64,000 nt of DNA from Rhizomys pruinosus (lineage: Eukaryota; Chordata; Mammalia; Rodentia; Spalacidae). The stretch is from assembly GCA_009823505.1 (NCBI GenBank), contig VZQC01012261.1, positions 1,635,767 through 1,699,766 on the forward strand, given 5' to 3'. Shown here piece after piece: positions 48,775-59,119 of the stretch. The first letter of the stretch is position 1. Every line of letters starts with the position of its first letter. The translations under genes and the position numbers were made by a program. The notes below the pieces were generated by a model that was not told the DNA's origin, ran no database searches, and worked only from the letters and a program-made list of their open reading frames with translations.

Positions 48775-48974
48775 CCTAATATATCTTTTAAACACTAAAC
48801 TGGGCCCCCAAAGTTGCTTGTTAATGCATTTTCTATAAAAATCTTGGATGAACATCTCCAAAGGTGGTACTACTGAGAGAAGTACTGTGGACCACTAAGA
48901 GGTGGAGCCTTGTGCAAGGTCCGTAGGTCACTGGGGTATATCTTCAAAGGAGCCTGTTGGTTCCCAAAACCCCT

Positions 48975-49110
48975 GTGGCAGTTTATAACCAGCCATACTG
49001 ACATACTGACACTCTCTTCTAGCCTCTCCGGGCATTGCATGCACATGGCAAGCTTACATACATGCCCGCAAAGCAGGCAAAGCACTCATATGCATAAAAT
49101 AAACACAAAT
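48975..49110 (+). repeat. B2 SINE, 3' part only
   Basis: CACTCTCTTCTAGCCTCTCC to GCATAAAATAAACAC; head missing. Confidence 0.8.
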
Positions 49111-49169
49111 GTTTGATAAAATAAATCGAAATTTCCATAAAAAGTTCTGATAAATTATGGTATAAATTA

Positions 49170-49920
49170 TTGATATATTTTTATTGTTATTAAACTTTTT
49201 CCATAGGTCATACATCATTTCTCAATCGAATCTAGAGTCACTTCTCTTTCCATGCCCCCAACCCCAACCAAGTCCCTGTGCTCTGCCATACATGTCCTGC
49301 ATCTTTTTCTGAGTCTTTCCAGAGTTTTTTTTTCAGTTCTTTAGTTGTTGTTCTCTCCAACTTGTATTGCTACAGTATATATAGTATATATACATATATA
49401 TATACATAGTTATATGTATATATATAAATATATACATACATACATACACATACCACTTGAATTGGGAGGAATTTTTTTTTCCTAAAAGATGTCATGTTTT
49501 CCTTAAGGAAGTGCACTAAGGTTCCTCCTTGGCAATCCCAAACAACCATCAATCCTGCACTTTTGCTCCACATTGGGGTCTTTCCCTCCTATGGTCCCCC
49601 AAATGATGTCCAGTAAGTATGCATCCTGTCTTGATCCCCCTGTACCGGCCTCCATGATATAGCCCAGGTAGTCCAATAATGGCAGACTATATACTGATGA
49701 GGCTGACATCCCCTTAGCTGTTTAGTCCACAAGCTGGGTATCTCAGTAGTCCCCATCTGGTATTGAAGGTTTGGAGGATTCTTGGAGAGACATGAGTCTT
49801 CAGTCCATATTGGAAGGTTAAAAAGCTGTGTCTCATGTCTTTGAGGAGTGCCAAAAGCGATGGCAGCCACAGGGTAGATGCACATGCCAGTAAGAATTGA
49901 AGACAGGCCAAACAACAGTA
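49170..49920 (-). repeat. L1 3'UTR, reverse; B1 site apparently empty
   Basis: The reverse complement ends GATGCAGGACATGTATGGCAG...AACAATAAAA like the L1 tails at 9.05 and 34.8 kb. Immediately upstream AAAGACTCAGAAAAA has no B1. A TA/CATA microsatellite lies at 49,372-49,452. A 108-codon frame at 49,589-49,915 is 3'UTR, not protein. Confidence 0.7.
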
Positions 49921-51020
49921 CTCTCTCTTTTTTCTTTTTGTCTTTTTACTAAGATCTCAAGTTTCATGTCTGCAATACAGTTTCTCTAGTCTTACTGATT
50001 ATTTATATCTGGTTGTACTTTCCTTTTGGATGCTTCAAGCCACACAGCCCGGATTAACCAAAGTTTTTGTTTTCTCAAGGTCAGTTGAGGATCTGGTCTT
50101 CAGGGGTCTCTCGGGGTTTTTTGGGGGGACAATTGATATCTTTTGAAAATATGAGTTAACTCAGTGGCTTCAGTTGCCAGAAGCTAGCGCTAACTTCACA
50201 GTCAACTAATAGTTGTGTATATACTCATCTCACACTTAGGAAATGTCCACTGACATTACGTAAGTACTGATGAATTTACATTTCTTCTTTTTCTTTACCT
50301 CAAAGTAATTGACATTTTTAAAACACTGCTATGACTAGAAAAGTATTTCATTAATTCTTTCCCAATGTAAATTTTTTTCCTTGGACTTGACTTTAACCTT
50401 CAGAAATCATTGTGTTCAGTCAGGTATGCAAAGAGCAGTAAGTCAAGTACTTTGAGCGATATCGTAACTGTTCCCGATTAAATGCACATTGAATTCAGTC
50501 ATGTTCTATAAAATATATTAACCTTCACCCCAGTTGATTAGTCCACCTATGTACCAAAGATATTTTAGTAAGAGGGAAATTCATGAAGTGCTTCTCAAAA
50601 GAACAAATTATGCGTTATTGGAATATGCACAGATAAATTGCTTGGGGAATGAATATTCAACCAGATAATACATTCTCTTTCAATATACAGTCAAGTTGGC
50701 CCAAAGAGTTTACCCCTCACCCCCCTTCTGAAAACATCTTCATAATACTGTAGGGTGACTTCTGATAGTTTTTTAACTGGAAGTGATTTCAATAGTCATA
50801 AATTTTTCAGTGACCCTTAACTCTCATGGCAAATGTCAGATTCTACCTTGTTACGCCTATTCAGTTTTGTATCTGATTAGAATTTGTTATCGCCCATTCC
50901 ATCAGAACCTGGCTAGGTAGATTGGCAGGAGGAACAGAGCTCTCAAGTGTAAGGTCATCGAAGTACAAGTTGGAAGATGACTTCTGAGTGCTTGCTAAGG
51001 GAAAATCGCCATTTACTTTT
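49921..51020. other. Unassigned intron, repeat-poor
   Basis: No SINE or LINE recognised over 1.1 kb and no exon-like frame; a candidate for conserved non-coding comparison. Confidence 0.5.
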
Positions 51021-51024
51021 TTCA

Positions 51025-51266
51025 ATTTTTTAAAGGTTTTATATATTTTAATTTGTGCATGTGAACCTGCATGGGTTTATGTGTACCACTTGCATGCAGG
51101 AGCCTGCAGGGGTCAGGAAGTGGGAGGGGGGGCGGTGAGGTGGGGAGAGCCCCTGGAACTAGAATTAGGTCCAGTTGTGAGCCACCATGTGAGTGCTGGG
51201 AACTGAACCCAGGTCCTCTGCAAGAGCAGTGAATGTTCTTAACAGCTGAACCATCTCTCCAGCCCT
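51025..51266 (-). repeat. B2/B3 SINE, old
   Basis: T-rich start, GTGAGCCACCATGTGAGTGC, ending ACCATCTCTCCAGCCC, reverse. Confidence 0.9.
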
Positions 51267-51335
51267 AGATTCCCATTTTAAAAGAAACAGTTGAAGGGAA
51301 CAAGGCTTCCTTTCTTAAGGAATTTCCTAGATAGT

Positions 51336-51381
51336 GGGAGGAAGGGAGGGAGGGAGGGAGGGAGGGAGGGAGGGAGGGGAG
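51336..51381. repeat. (GGGA)n tetranucleotide repeat
   Basis: About ten GGGA units; G-quadruplex-capable spacing. Confidence 0.95.
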
Positions 51382-51559
51382 AGGTGATTAAACAGAGAGA
51401 ATATGACAAGAGGCCTCAGAGGGAAGAAATCAAATTATCATGGAACTCCATGAAAGGTAGGATGACATTCAAGTGTGTGATCAAAACAGTCTGTGAACTG
51501 GTTCTTCTGGAGTAGATGAGAGTCTAATAAGCCAGGATCTGTGCTGTCCACACACAATG

Positions 51560-52140
51560 ACATTCATTCAGAATACATCTATCAGGCACATTACAGGAAG
51601 CAAGGGATTAAACCAGGACATTACTAGGACAAAACCCAAGGGTGGTCCTGGGTAAGTCATAGCATTGGACTAGTGTGTATGAGGTCTTGGATCCAGTCTG
51701 CAGTGCAAGGGAAGGAGAAAAAGAAGGAGAAGAAGGAAGGGAAGGAAAATGGGGGAAGGGGATGGAAAAAGTTCGGGTTGGGACCTGACCAGCTAGAAGA
51801 GCTGTCACAGAGCAGATGTGAAGACAGGAGTTTGGTCTCAGGTAGGTCGCATGTGACTTTCCTATTGGTAAGTGGACGAGCCTGAGTCTGGAGCTCAAAG
51901 AAGTCCAGGTTGGAGACTCAGAGTCTGACTGATCAGAATTGCAGAAGGTATTCAAAGGATCACATGGAGGGAGTCCAGATGGGAGCCCCACAACGAGCAC
52001 TGGACCCTCCACCCTCTCCAGGCACAGTGAGGAAGAAGCACCGGAGACTGAAGGAATTGCTGGAACATCAAGCACAGAACCAGGAGAGGGTGGGGCTCTG
52101 GAAGCCAAGCTGAGGTACTGTACAGGGAGAGGGAGCTGTG
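51560..52140 (+). repeat. LINE-2-like 3' region with purine tract
   Basis: ACATTCATTCAGAATACATCT (51,560) and GTCTGGAGCTCAAAGAAGTCC to CTCTGGAAGCCAAG (51,888-52,110) follow LINE-2-type 3'UTR landmarks; a B4/ID scrap (51,655-51,705) and a GGA/GAA tract (51,710-51,768) lie between. Frames on both strands are incidental. Confidence 0.5.
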
Positions 52141-52478
52141 CCCTAGAAACAGCATGTGGCAGGACAGCCAAGATGTGAGCTTTGATACCAACACTTGCAA
52201 GAAACTCCTTGGGATGAGGAAGGGTAGAAATATGTGTACGTTTGACTTGGTTCTGGTTCTCTCAGAGACCCATGAGAACAAAAACTCAGAGGTACCCTTG
52301 TGTTAGGCTCCCCAACTACACAGGCTTTCTGAGGCCACCACAACAGAGAGAAAACATATCCTCATGGTTCTACTCAAATGAGCAAAGTGGCCAGGTTCCA
52401 TGCTCTGTAAGGAACACCTTCCTTAATCCTACCCCCACCACACTCCCACAACATGGACAACGTTCATGCTAGCACCAA

Positions 52479-52479
<1 letters not shown>

Positions 52480-52519
<40 letters not shown>
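52480..52519. repeat. (CA)n microsatellite
   Basis: About 20 CA units. Confidence 0.97.
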
Positions 52520-52521
<2 letters not shown>

Positions 52522-53743
52522 TCACATACACAATCACCAAGTCCTCCATGTGAACAGGGCCTCCATTGACTTGTCCTATAGTTTGCTCAGACTCTTGCCC
52601 TCCAGGTCATAAGACGGTGATTCTGGGATCTCTGGAAGATCAGCTGTCCATTCTCTCTGAAGTCTCCTTGGCCCACCTGAAAACTAGGAGAGCCATAGTT
52701 GGGAGATCATGGTTTACTCTGTCCTTAACCAGCATTCCATTCTGAAATGCAAATTAATGTGCTAAGGCCTCAACAGTCCCTAACTCTCATGAAACAAGAG
52801 TATCTAAACCCAATGCTCACATTACCAAAGTCTGCACGGTTTCACTTTATTCATATAAAGTAAAAACTTTCCTATTTCTCACAACACAAACACCAGGAAA
52901 CAGCACTGAAAACACAGTGAAAGAAATCTCACAACAAAATATGATCCCCTACTTCTGAATAGATTCCATAATGACTAAATTCTAAACTGGAAAGAATTTA
53001 AAAGCAACATTACTATTTTATAGTAAGTAACATTTGGTTTGCAACATCAGCAAACCATGCCACATGGCTACCAGTTACTAATTTCTTATGGCTACAAAGT
53101 CCACTGCATTTCTACAAAGGATGATTAGTGTTTGGCAACATTTCTGTGTAATTCCTCAAAAACATAACTGAGAAGTTAACTACAGGATTAACAGTGAGTA
53201 CAAGAAACTAACTTGTTTATTTAAAATACTATAGTTTATACAATTTCTTATAAATGATTGTTAATCACTAGAATAAAAATTGACCACTTGTATATACATG
53301 GGGTTTATTTTATTCACTCTATAAAATAGAATTGACCACTTGTATATACACGGGGTTTATTCTATTCACTCTATAGAACAGAATTTGTCATTCTAATTTA
53401 AGCTGTGATCCTGTAGCTGGTCTGCTGATCTGTTTCTGATATGAATTAACAATTTGCTTGTATTTCTTGGAAAGACATCACAGTTTTTCCTATAGCATAT
53501 TAGGGCTTGTTGGTCCCCTAAAGGGACTAGAAGATTGAAATATCAACTATCAATATGAAAAGATACACAACAGTATGAAATCACTAAGATCACAAGCAAA
53601 TCCAGTTTTGTGATGCTGACACACAATCTAATTTAGCCATTATTACATTACCAGCAGCTCAGAGCACGAAGTCAGCTCAATAGGTTGGTACTGTTCTGCC
53701 TCAATTATCTATGGTTTTAATTAAAAGTGTTTAGAACAGGCCT
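52520..53743. other. Unassigned intron with 52-bp tandem duplication
   Basis: 53,281-53,332 and 53,333-53,384 are consecutive copies (TGACCACTTGTATATACA...) differing at a few sites. The remainder has no recognised repeat. Confidence 0.6.
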
Positions 53744-53785
53744 GGTTCCATAGCTTAGCTGATTAAAGCAATTGTCTGGTAATAG
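53744..53785 (+). pseudogene. tRNA-Thr 5'-half-like fragment
   Basis: GGTTCCATAGCTTAGCTGAT and the next 22 bases resemble acceptor, D-arm and anticodon arm of nuclear tRNA-Thr (A box TAGCTTAGCTGA; anticodon position GGT in TCTGGTAA). The T arm and B box do not follow, so it cannot be a functional gene. Roughly 80 percent identity by eye to tRNA-Thr(AGT). Confidence 0.5.
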
Positions 53786-54738
53786 TGTTTAAAAGTAGCC
53801 TTCATCTTGAATGTGTTCAAACCACATGGCTTGATTCTCAATTTAAATATAGGTCTTCCAGGAGATCCATAGGAGGGTCCCTGAGGTTGAATAATTATAT
53901 GTATTTAAATGTTTATGTGTATATAAAATATTTTATCATGATACAAAACCTTATACAAAAATGTAAATACACGGTAGTGGAGATTTGAACACTGGATAAA
54001 GCAAGAAAACAGGAGGAAGAAATGACTGAGGCAATTTCATCAGGACGAGCCAATATCTCCTGTTGTCCCCATTTATGTATCCTTTTTACAGGAGTGTTAA
54101 AATTACTTTTGTCAAGGTGATATTTCATCAGCAAGGAACTGTTTCAACTAGAAACAGCTCTATAGAAAGAGATGCTACAGGGCCACAAGCCATGTCACGG
54201 AGCAGTGAGTTCTGAATTTTTATGCCAGCTTTGTGTAAAGTGGACCCCTGGTAATTAATTACTGTTGCTGGATGCAGTTCTCCGCCCTGTCCCCAGAAAG
54301 GACCTCTAAACACAGTTTAAACCCAGCCCACCAGAGACCAGGTTTTGACACCTTAGCACTTGGTGCTCTGTAACCTGTGACACAAGCACGACAGGTGCAA
54401 AGCCTGCTTGTGCCTTTTGCAAATAGAATTGCTGCTTTATTCTGTTCCCGAATCTAATGAAGCCTCTCCTCCCTTCCCTCTAGGGGTTCCTCAAAGCCCA
54501 GAGAAAGGGGTTCCCTTTCCTTACTGAGGAAGGACTCCAGTAAGGCGTGTACACCACGGGATTTCCCTCCAGTTTCTAACTCCACTTGGACCTTTCTAAG
54601 GAGAGCCGGAGCTGTTCAGTTGCCCTGTGAGTCCTGGGTGATCCCTCAAAGGGGTTCAAGTGAGCAGGCTTCCTGAGAGTGTCCCTGGCACTTCGGAGGC
54701 CCCTTAACCCCAAGCTGGCCTTCTGCCTGGCCCCTCGC
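53786..54738. other. Repeat-free start of Kl intron 1
   Basis: Nearly 1 kb next to exon 1 without recognisable repeats; intronic regulatory sequence is possible but no specific motif is claimed. Confidence 0.5.
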
Positions 54739-54744
54739 ACTCAC
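54739..54744 (-). other. Kl: Kl intron 1 splice donor
   Basis: On the minus strand the exon ends CTGCTG and the intron begins GTGAGTGCG, a near-consensus 5' splice site. The junction falls between codons, after the conserved AHNLLL, where Klotho continues with exon 2 (AHAKVW in known orthologues, from memory). Reading through instead gives VSARGQ and an early stop, which is not Klotho-like. Confidence 0.93.
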
Positions 54745-55527
54745 CAGCAGGAGGTTGTGAGCAACCAGGTACCCCAGCCGAGAGCTGCCCCGGATGCCTG
54801 GAGCCAGGCGCCCGGTGACGTAGCCGTGCCAGGCCACCACGTAGGGGTTGTCAATGGTGATCCAGTACTTGACCTGGCCGCCGAAGTGGCGGAAGCACAG
54901 CTCCGCGTAATCCCTGAAGTGGTCGGCCAGGGCGCGGTGGGCCCAGCCGCCGTAAGTGTCCTGCAGGTGCTGGGGCAAGTCCCAGTGGTACAAGGTGACC
55001 ACGGGCTGCACGCCCAGCTCCCGCAGCCGCTCCAGCAGGCGCCGGTAGTAGCGCAGCCCCTCGCGGTTGGGGGCGCCCGCGCTGCCATTGGGGAGCACCC
55101 GCGACCACGAGATGGAGAAGCGGTAGTGGGTGACCCCAAGCTCACGCAGGCCCTCTGTGTCGCGGAAGACATTGTTGTAACTGTCGCTGGCCACGTCCCC
55201 AGTGGCGGTCAGGGGAGGCGACGGGGCGCCCGACGGCGGGCTGGCCCCAGGGCGATGGGTGAATGTGTCCCAGATGGACGCGCTCTTGCCGTGCTGCCGC
55301 CAGCCGCCCTCCGTCTGGTAGGCGGCGCTGCCCACCCCCCAGAGGAAGCCGTCGGGGAAAGTGTCGTGGAGGAGGCCGGCGGCCTCGGGGGTGGGAGGGC
55401 GCGCGAAGCGGGCCCAGGTCTGCGCGCCGTCGCCGGGCTCGGCCCGCAGGCAGCGGGCGCGCAGGACCAGCAGCAGCGGCAGCAGCAGCCGCAGCGGCGG
55501 GCGGCGCGGAGGGGCGCGGGCTGGCAT
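54745..55527 (-). CDS. Kl: Klotho, coding exon 1 (partial gene)
   Basis: Klotho is a single-pass membrane and shed protein that acts as FGF23 co-receptor in kidney. This exon encodes residues 1-261. Seen: a basic then leucine-rich signal peptide (about 1-30, ending near RCLRAEPG), then the start of KL1, a glycosyl hydrolase family 1 fold. The family N-terminal signature [15 protein letters not shown] is at 61-75, RFSISW at 136-141 and HWDLPQ at 181-186. At 224-228 the sequence is T-I-D-N-P where active enzymes have T-x-N-E-P, so the acid/base Glu is Asn, as known for Klotho KL1. NGSA at 147-150 is a potential N-glycosylation site. The ATG was chosen by homology ([10 protein letters not shown]) and has A at -3; an in-frame ATG 38 codons upstream lies beyond the likely TSS. 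The exon ends after codon 261 at a GTGAGT donor, phase 0. Later exons are not in the window. Several residues differ from human and mouse as I recall them. Confidence 0.96.
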
Positions 55528-55860
55528 GCTGCAGGACCCGGCCGGCACCGCGCCGCGCCCCTTTATGCCGCCCGACGCCCGCCCCCCGCGGCGCCCACCC
55601 CGCGCTCCCGCCGCCCCCGCTCCCGCCGCCTCCACCGGCAATGATTACCTAGAGTAGGCGCCGCCCCGGCCTGGCACGGGGCGGGACAGGGGCGCAGCAG
55701 GCCAGGGTCCTCGCGGACGTCGGGACCGGGCACCTGCCCCTCCCGGCTCCTGGGAGCCACGCATCCCGGGATGCTCCCCCGCAGCCCGCTTCCCCGCGCG
55801 GCCGGAGCAGTCCTTTTTGCCTTCCTGGGGCTGCTGTGCGTTGAGGATGCCATGCGCTGC
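54750..55860. other. CpG island over Kl exon 1 and promoter
   Basis: Base composition changes sharply from AT-rich intron to very GC- and CpG-rich sequence across the exon and about 330 bp upstream, then declines. This is the expected state of a vertebrate Kl promoter and makes it a plausible methylation target. Boundaries are by eye. Confidence 0.85.
55528..55690 (-). promoter_or_regulatory. Kl: Kl core promoter with GC boxes and TATA-like element
   Basis: Upstream of the ATG on the minus strand is GC-rich sequence with four Sp1-type GC boxes at about 55,577-55,590, 55,611-55,620, 55,661-55,670 and, in the opposite orientation, 55,676-55,684. A CATAAAG at 55,562-55,568 would place a start site 25-30 bp downstream, only some 5-15 nt before the ATG. 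A very short Kl leader fits what I recall of the human transcript. Published rodent Kl promoters are described as TATA-less with several Sp1 sites, so use of the TATA-like box is an inference. Confidence 0.7.
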
Positions 55861-56686
55861 CCAACTTTGTTCGACGTGGGGACCGAGTCCGGCCGACCCT
55901 AGGGGAGCGCATGTTGGGGAAACAACTGCTTTCCCTACTCTCCCAGTCCGAGGCCCTGGCAAGCTTCGCACGGGCATCCCCAGAGCGCCTCGCAGGTGTC
56001 TGAATGGAGAATGAGGAACCCACTTTGGAACTTTGTCCTGTGCTGAGAAGACGCCCTGGCAGTTTCCCTCTGGTGACGCATTTGCAGGAGTCCCACTCCA
56101 AGCGGGAAGGCAAGGGTTGGCGCTGCCTTGGCCCCAGGGGCCTTTGCCTGTGAATACAGCGTGGATTTGGGATTTATGGGTTGCCAGGTGCCTTCTGTCT
56201 CTCCCTCTCCCTGGGCCCCCTCTCTCCTCTCTCACCTCCCCTCCCCCTTCCTTCCTTGTTATCTTTTAACTTTTTAAATCAGCACTAGTTCTTTAATTAG
56301 ATCCCTCAGAATTCCCGATGAACTTCGGCTCATAATTGTGGATTGTTTTGAGGGGAATAAAAAGAAAAAAATGAAAACAAAAACTCTAAACCACTAAGAT
56401 TTCCACTTCAGCACACTGAACCCACCTGTTTCTTTTGCATCATTTTTATGAATAATCATGTTTTAGGTCTCAGCTCTGTTTAGCAAGTGGCATATCTGTG
56501 CAGATGTGTGTCCACGGGTGTGCTGGATGGAGTAGGACCCTTCTGGGTCCCAGTTTATTACCTTAGCTGTGGAGGAATGTCAGAGGAAGGTTTAGCCCAA
56601 ACAACCATTCTCAACTCTAAAATGAAAGAGAGCCACTGTTTTTACCAGTTATCTGAAAACGCTTTGAACAGAAGTTTCAAACACAG

Positions 56687-56689
<3 letters not shown>
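55691..56689. other. Kl upstream flank, no repeat recognised
   Basis: The sequence grades from GC-rich (to about 56,250, ending in a C/T-rich stretch) to ordinary AT-rich sequence. No convincing exon, SINE or LINE is seen. Reading frames on both strands here are by-products of high GC content. Confidence 0.5.

Positions 56690-56747
<58 letters not shown>
56690..56747. repeat. (CT)n microsatellite upstream of Kl
   Basis: About 29 uninterrupted CT units, 1.2 kb 5' of the Kl start codon; GA on the Kl sense strand. Confidence 0.97.
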
Positions 56748-56749
<2 letters not shown>

Positions 56750-56799
56750 AACATGAATTTGGTAAGGATCAGGCGGCCTCAACTCTATTTTACTGATTT

Positions 56800-56890
56800 C
56801 CAGCTGAATAATCTTTCCCATCAATGTTACCCTACCTGTTAAATGGGAGTGACCTGTCTGAGGACTGAAGGTTTAAATGAGAAATATATA
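56800..56890 (+). repeat. MIR-like SINE
   Basis: CCTGTTAAATGGGAGTGACC and AGGTTTAAATGAGAAA match the MIR 3' half in order. Confidence 0.55.
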
Positions 56891-58048
56891 CAAAGGTGAT
56901 TCCATGATCCAGACAAATGAAAGATCCTACCCTCCTCTTTGGTAAATTACAATCCAGTCTTTGGCCACCCACGAGGTGCTGAAGGAGTAATATTCCTCCA
57001 GAGTGAGGTACATGCATTCTCATCCAGCATCATCCTCACAGCAACAAACAAATGTTAAGACGATGAAGTTTTAAGTGCTGCAGATGGAGACGCTTTTATT
57101 AATTCCCCTGAAATGTAGGCACAATAAAATTATTCCAGCATTTTATTAAATATTCTCAATTCCAGCTAGCATATATTATCATGATTAGGAAGATTAAGTC
57201 ACCAGACAGAAACAAAGACACTGCTATCCTGTTAATTGTGGCATTTACATTTTTCAATAAATATAACAAACAATGGCACTTGAGCAATTAAAAAAATTAT
57301 ACCACACAGCTTCACACTAGATTAAAAAGCCTGTGTGCCTGCATGCAGCATCATGTGTGTGCATGTGTCTGCATGCAGCATCATGTGTGTGTCTGCATGC
57401 AGCATCATGTGTGTGCATGTGTCTGCATGCAGCATCATGTGCCCCTCCAGGAGCTCTGAGTGTGTGCTGGGTGGGAGCTTGTTAACTTTCAGTTAGAAAT
57501 GCTTCATGAGTCTCATGGGAAAGAGCTGAGGCTAAGTATTTGCTTACTGGTATATAGTCTACTTGCTCAGAGCAGATTGCATCCACTGGTGGTTTTTTTT
57601 TTAATTAGCCACAGTAAAAGAAAAAAAATGAGGGAAATTTCTTTTACAACAGTGATTAAAATGTGAGACCAAATTGATTAAATGCTTCCCATTTGAAATC
57701 TGTCTGCAAAGGGGACATGTCCTATGGGTTTCCTCGATGGATATCAATGCTTTCAAAAATCTCTACTGGGGTTCCCAGATGACAGGTAATTCAACCTAAC
57801 AAAATGAACCTGCGATAGCTAAACTATTTCCAGAGCTTTCTTTGTGTCAAGGTTCTGTTTGTGGTTATAAAGTTCCAGACTCCAGAACTTTGAATAATCA
57901 GTGCTGCTCCTTCTCATGTTTGTGGAGACGGTGGATGAAGCAAGAAAAGAAGCAAATGAATCGATAAATCAGAGAAGTACTAGAAAGCCCAGGATGAAGT
58001 GTTTGTTCAGCTTAGGAGACAAGAATGTCCAAAAGGAGCCGTAAATAG
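56891..58048. other. Unassigned upstream flank with a minisatellite
   Basis: Contains the four-unit repeat at 57,339-57,441; otherwise nothing recognisable. Confidence 0.5.
57339..57441. repeat. Four-copy CTGCATGCAGCATCATGTG minisatellite
   Basis: Units start at 57,339, 57,369, 57,393 and 57,423 (spacing 30, 24, 30), separated by TGTG-rich linkers. Confidence 0.95.
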
Positions 58049-58475
58049 GCTGGAGAGATGATTCTGCAGTTAAGGTTATTCCAGAGGACCTGAGTTCAGT
58101 TCTCAGCACCCACATCTCAGCTAACTGCCCACAAGTCTAGTTCCAGGGGATCTGATGCCCTCATCTGGTCTCCACAGGTATTGCATGACAAAGGTGCACT
58201 TACATACATACAGGTAAGACACTCATACACAAATTAATCAATTTAAAAAGACGTTATCATGGCTCAGTAGTTAAGAGCACTGGCTGCTCTTGCAAAAGAC
58301 CCTTGTTCAATGACCAGTACCCACATAGTGGCTAACAACTATCCATAACTACAGTTCCGGGAGGAATCTGATGTCCTCCTCTGGCCTCCGAAGGCATTGC
58401 ATGACAGATGCACTTACAGACATTCAAGCAATACATTGATACACAGAAAATAATAAATAAAAAATTAAAAACAAG
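58049..58475 (+). repeat. Two consecutive older B2 SINEs
   Basis: 58,049-58,250 (complete) and 58,257-58,475 (5' end lost, begins ATGGCTCAGTAGTTAAG). No 17-bp duplication in either. Confidence 0.9.
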
Positions 58476-58567
58476 AGACATCATCAGACTTTATTTTGGC
58501 TGTTATTTTTTACAATCACCTTCAAACATGTAGGTTTCAAATGCCTTGAGATTTGAAATACATATGA

Positions 58568-58970
58568 GGGGCTGGAGAGATTGCTCAGTGGTTAAGAGCA
58601 CTGGATGTGCCAGGTGGGGTGGCACACACCTTTAATCCCAGCACTCGGGAGACAGAGGCAGGTGGATCTCCATGAGTTCAAGGCCAGCCTGGTCTACAGA
58701 GAGTTCCAGGCCAGCTGGGAACTACAGGGAGAACTTGTCCCAAAAATACAAAAAAAAAAAAAAAAAGAAAAAAAAAGAAAAAGAGCACTGGATGCTTTTG
58801 CAAAGGACCAAGTTCAAAGGACCCAAGTTTGATTCCCAGCACCCAAATGGTGGCTAACAACCATCCATAACTCCAGTTCCAGGGGATCCAACACCAACAT
58901 TTCTGACCTTCATGGGCATTTCTTGACATGAGCGCACCTACCTAAATGCAGGCAATACACATATACATGA
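58568..58970 (+). repeat. B2 SINE split by a B1
   Basis: B2 head 58,568-58,607 and body 58,781-58,970. The B1 (58,608-58,780) lies between AAGAGCACTGGATG copies at 58,594-58,607 and 58,781-58,794, giving the order of insertion. Confidence 0.95.
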
Positions 58971-59119
58971 AATAAAAATAAAATATGAAATACATATATG
59001 ATGTATTGTTCTTCTCTGAATATGAATATAACATGGACACAGCAAAGGGAAAGGTGTTTTAAGTTTTGTTTATTGATTTTGCTTGTGGTGATGAGGTGAT
59101 TTTTCAGTGGGCTAAAGTG

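Larger units (their letters stand above)
1..54738 (-). other. Kl: Kl intron 1 (left end not reached)
   Basis: Everything left of the exon 1 donor lies downstream in the direction of Kl transcription. Exon 2 should encode a KL1 segment of well over 100 residues containing several Met codons, and the KL2 exon is larger still. No reading frame in either strand resembles these, so I assign the stretch to intron 1. Content is repeats plus unmarked sequence, itemised below. The alternatives are an assembly error or an isolated duplicate of exon 1. Confidence 0.7.

Noticed and set aside
51608..52171. 187-codon minus-strand frame
   Set aside because: Lies opposite LINE-2-like sequence and a GGA/GAA tract; Ser/Pro-rich product without recognisable domain.
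54679..55644. 321-codon open frame on the plus strand across the Kl exon
   Set aside because: Low-complexity Ala/Gly/Arg/Pro product opposite Kl exon 1; a shadow of GC-rich coding sequence.
55645..56235. 196- and 154-codon minus-strand frames upstream of Kl exon 1
   Set aside because: Composition-driven frames in the CpG island; no domain, no Klotho similarity, and upstream of the likely start site.
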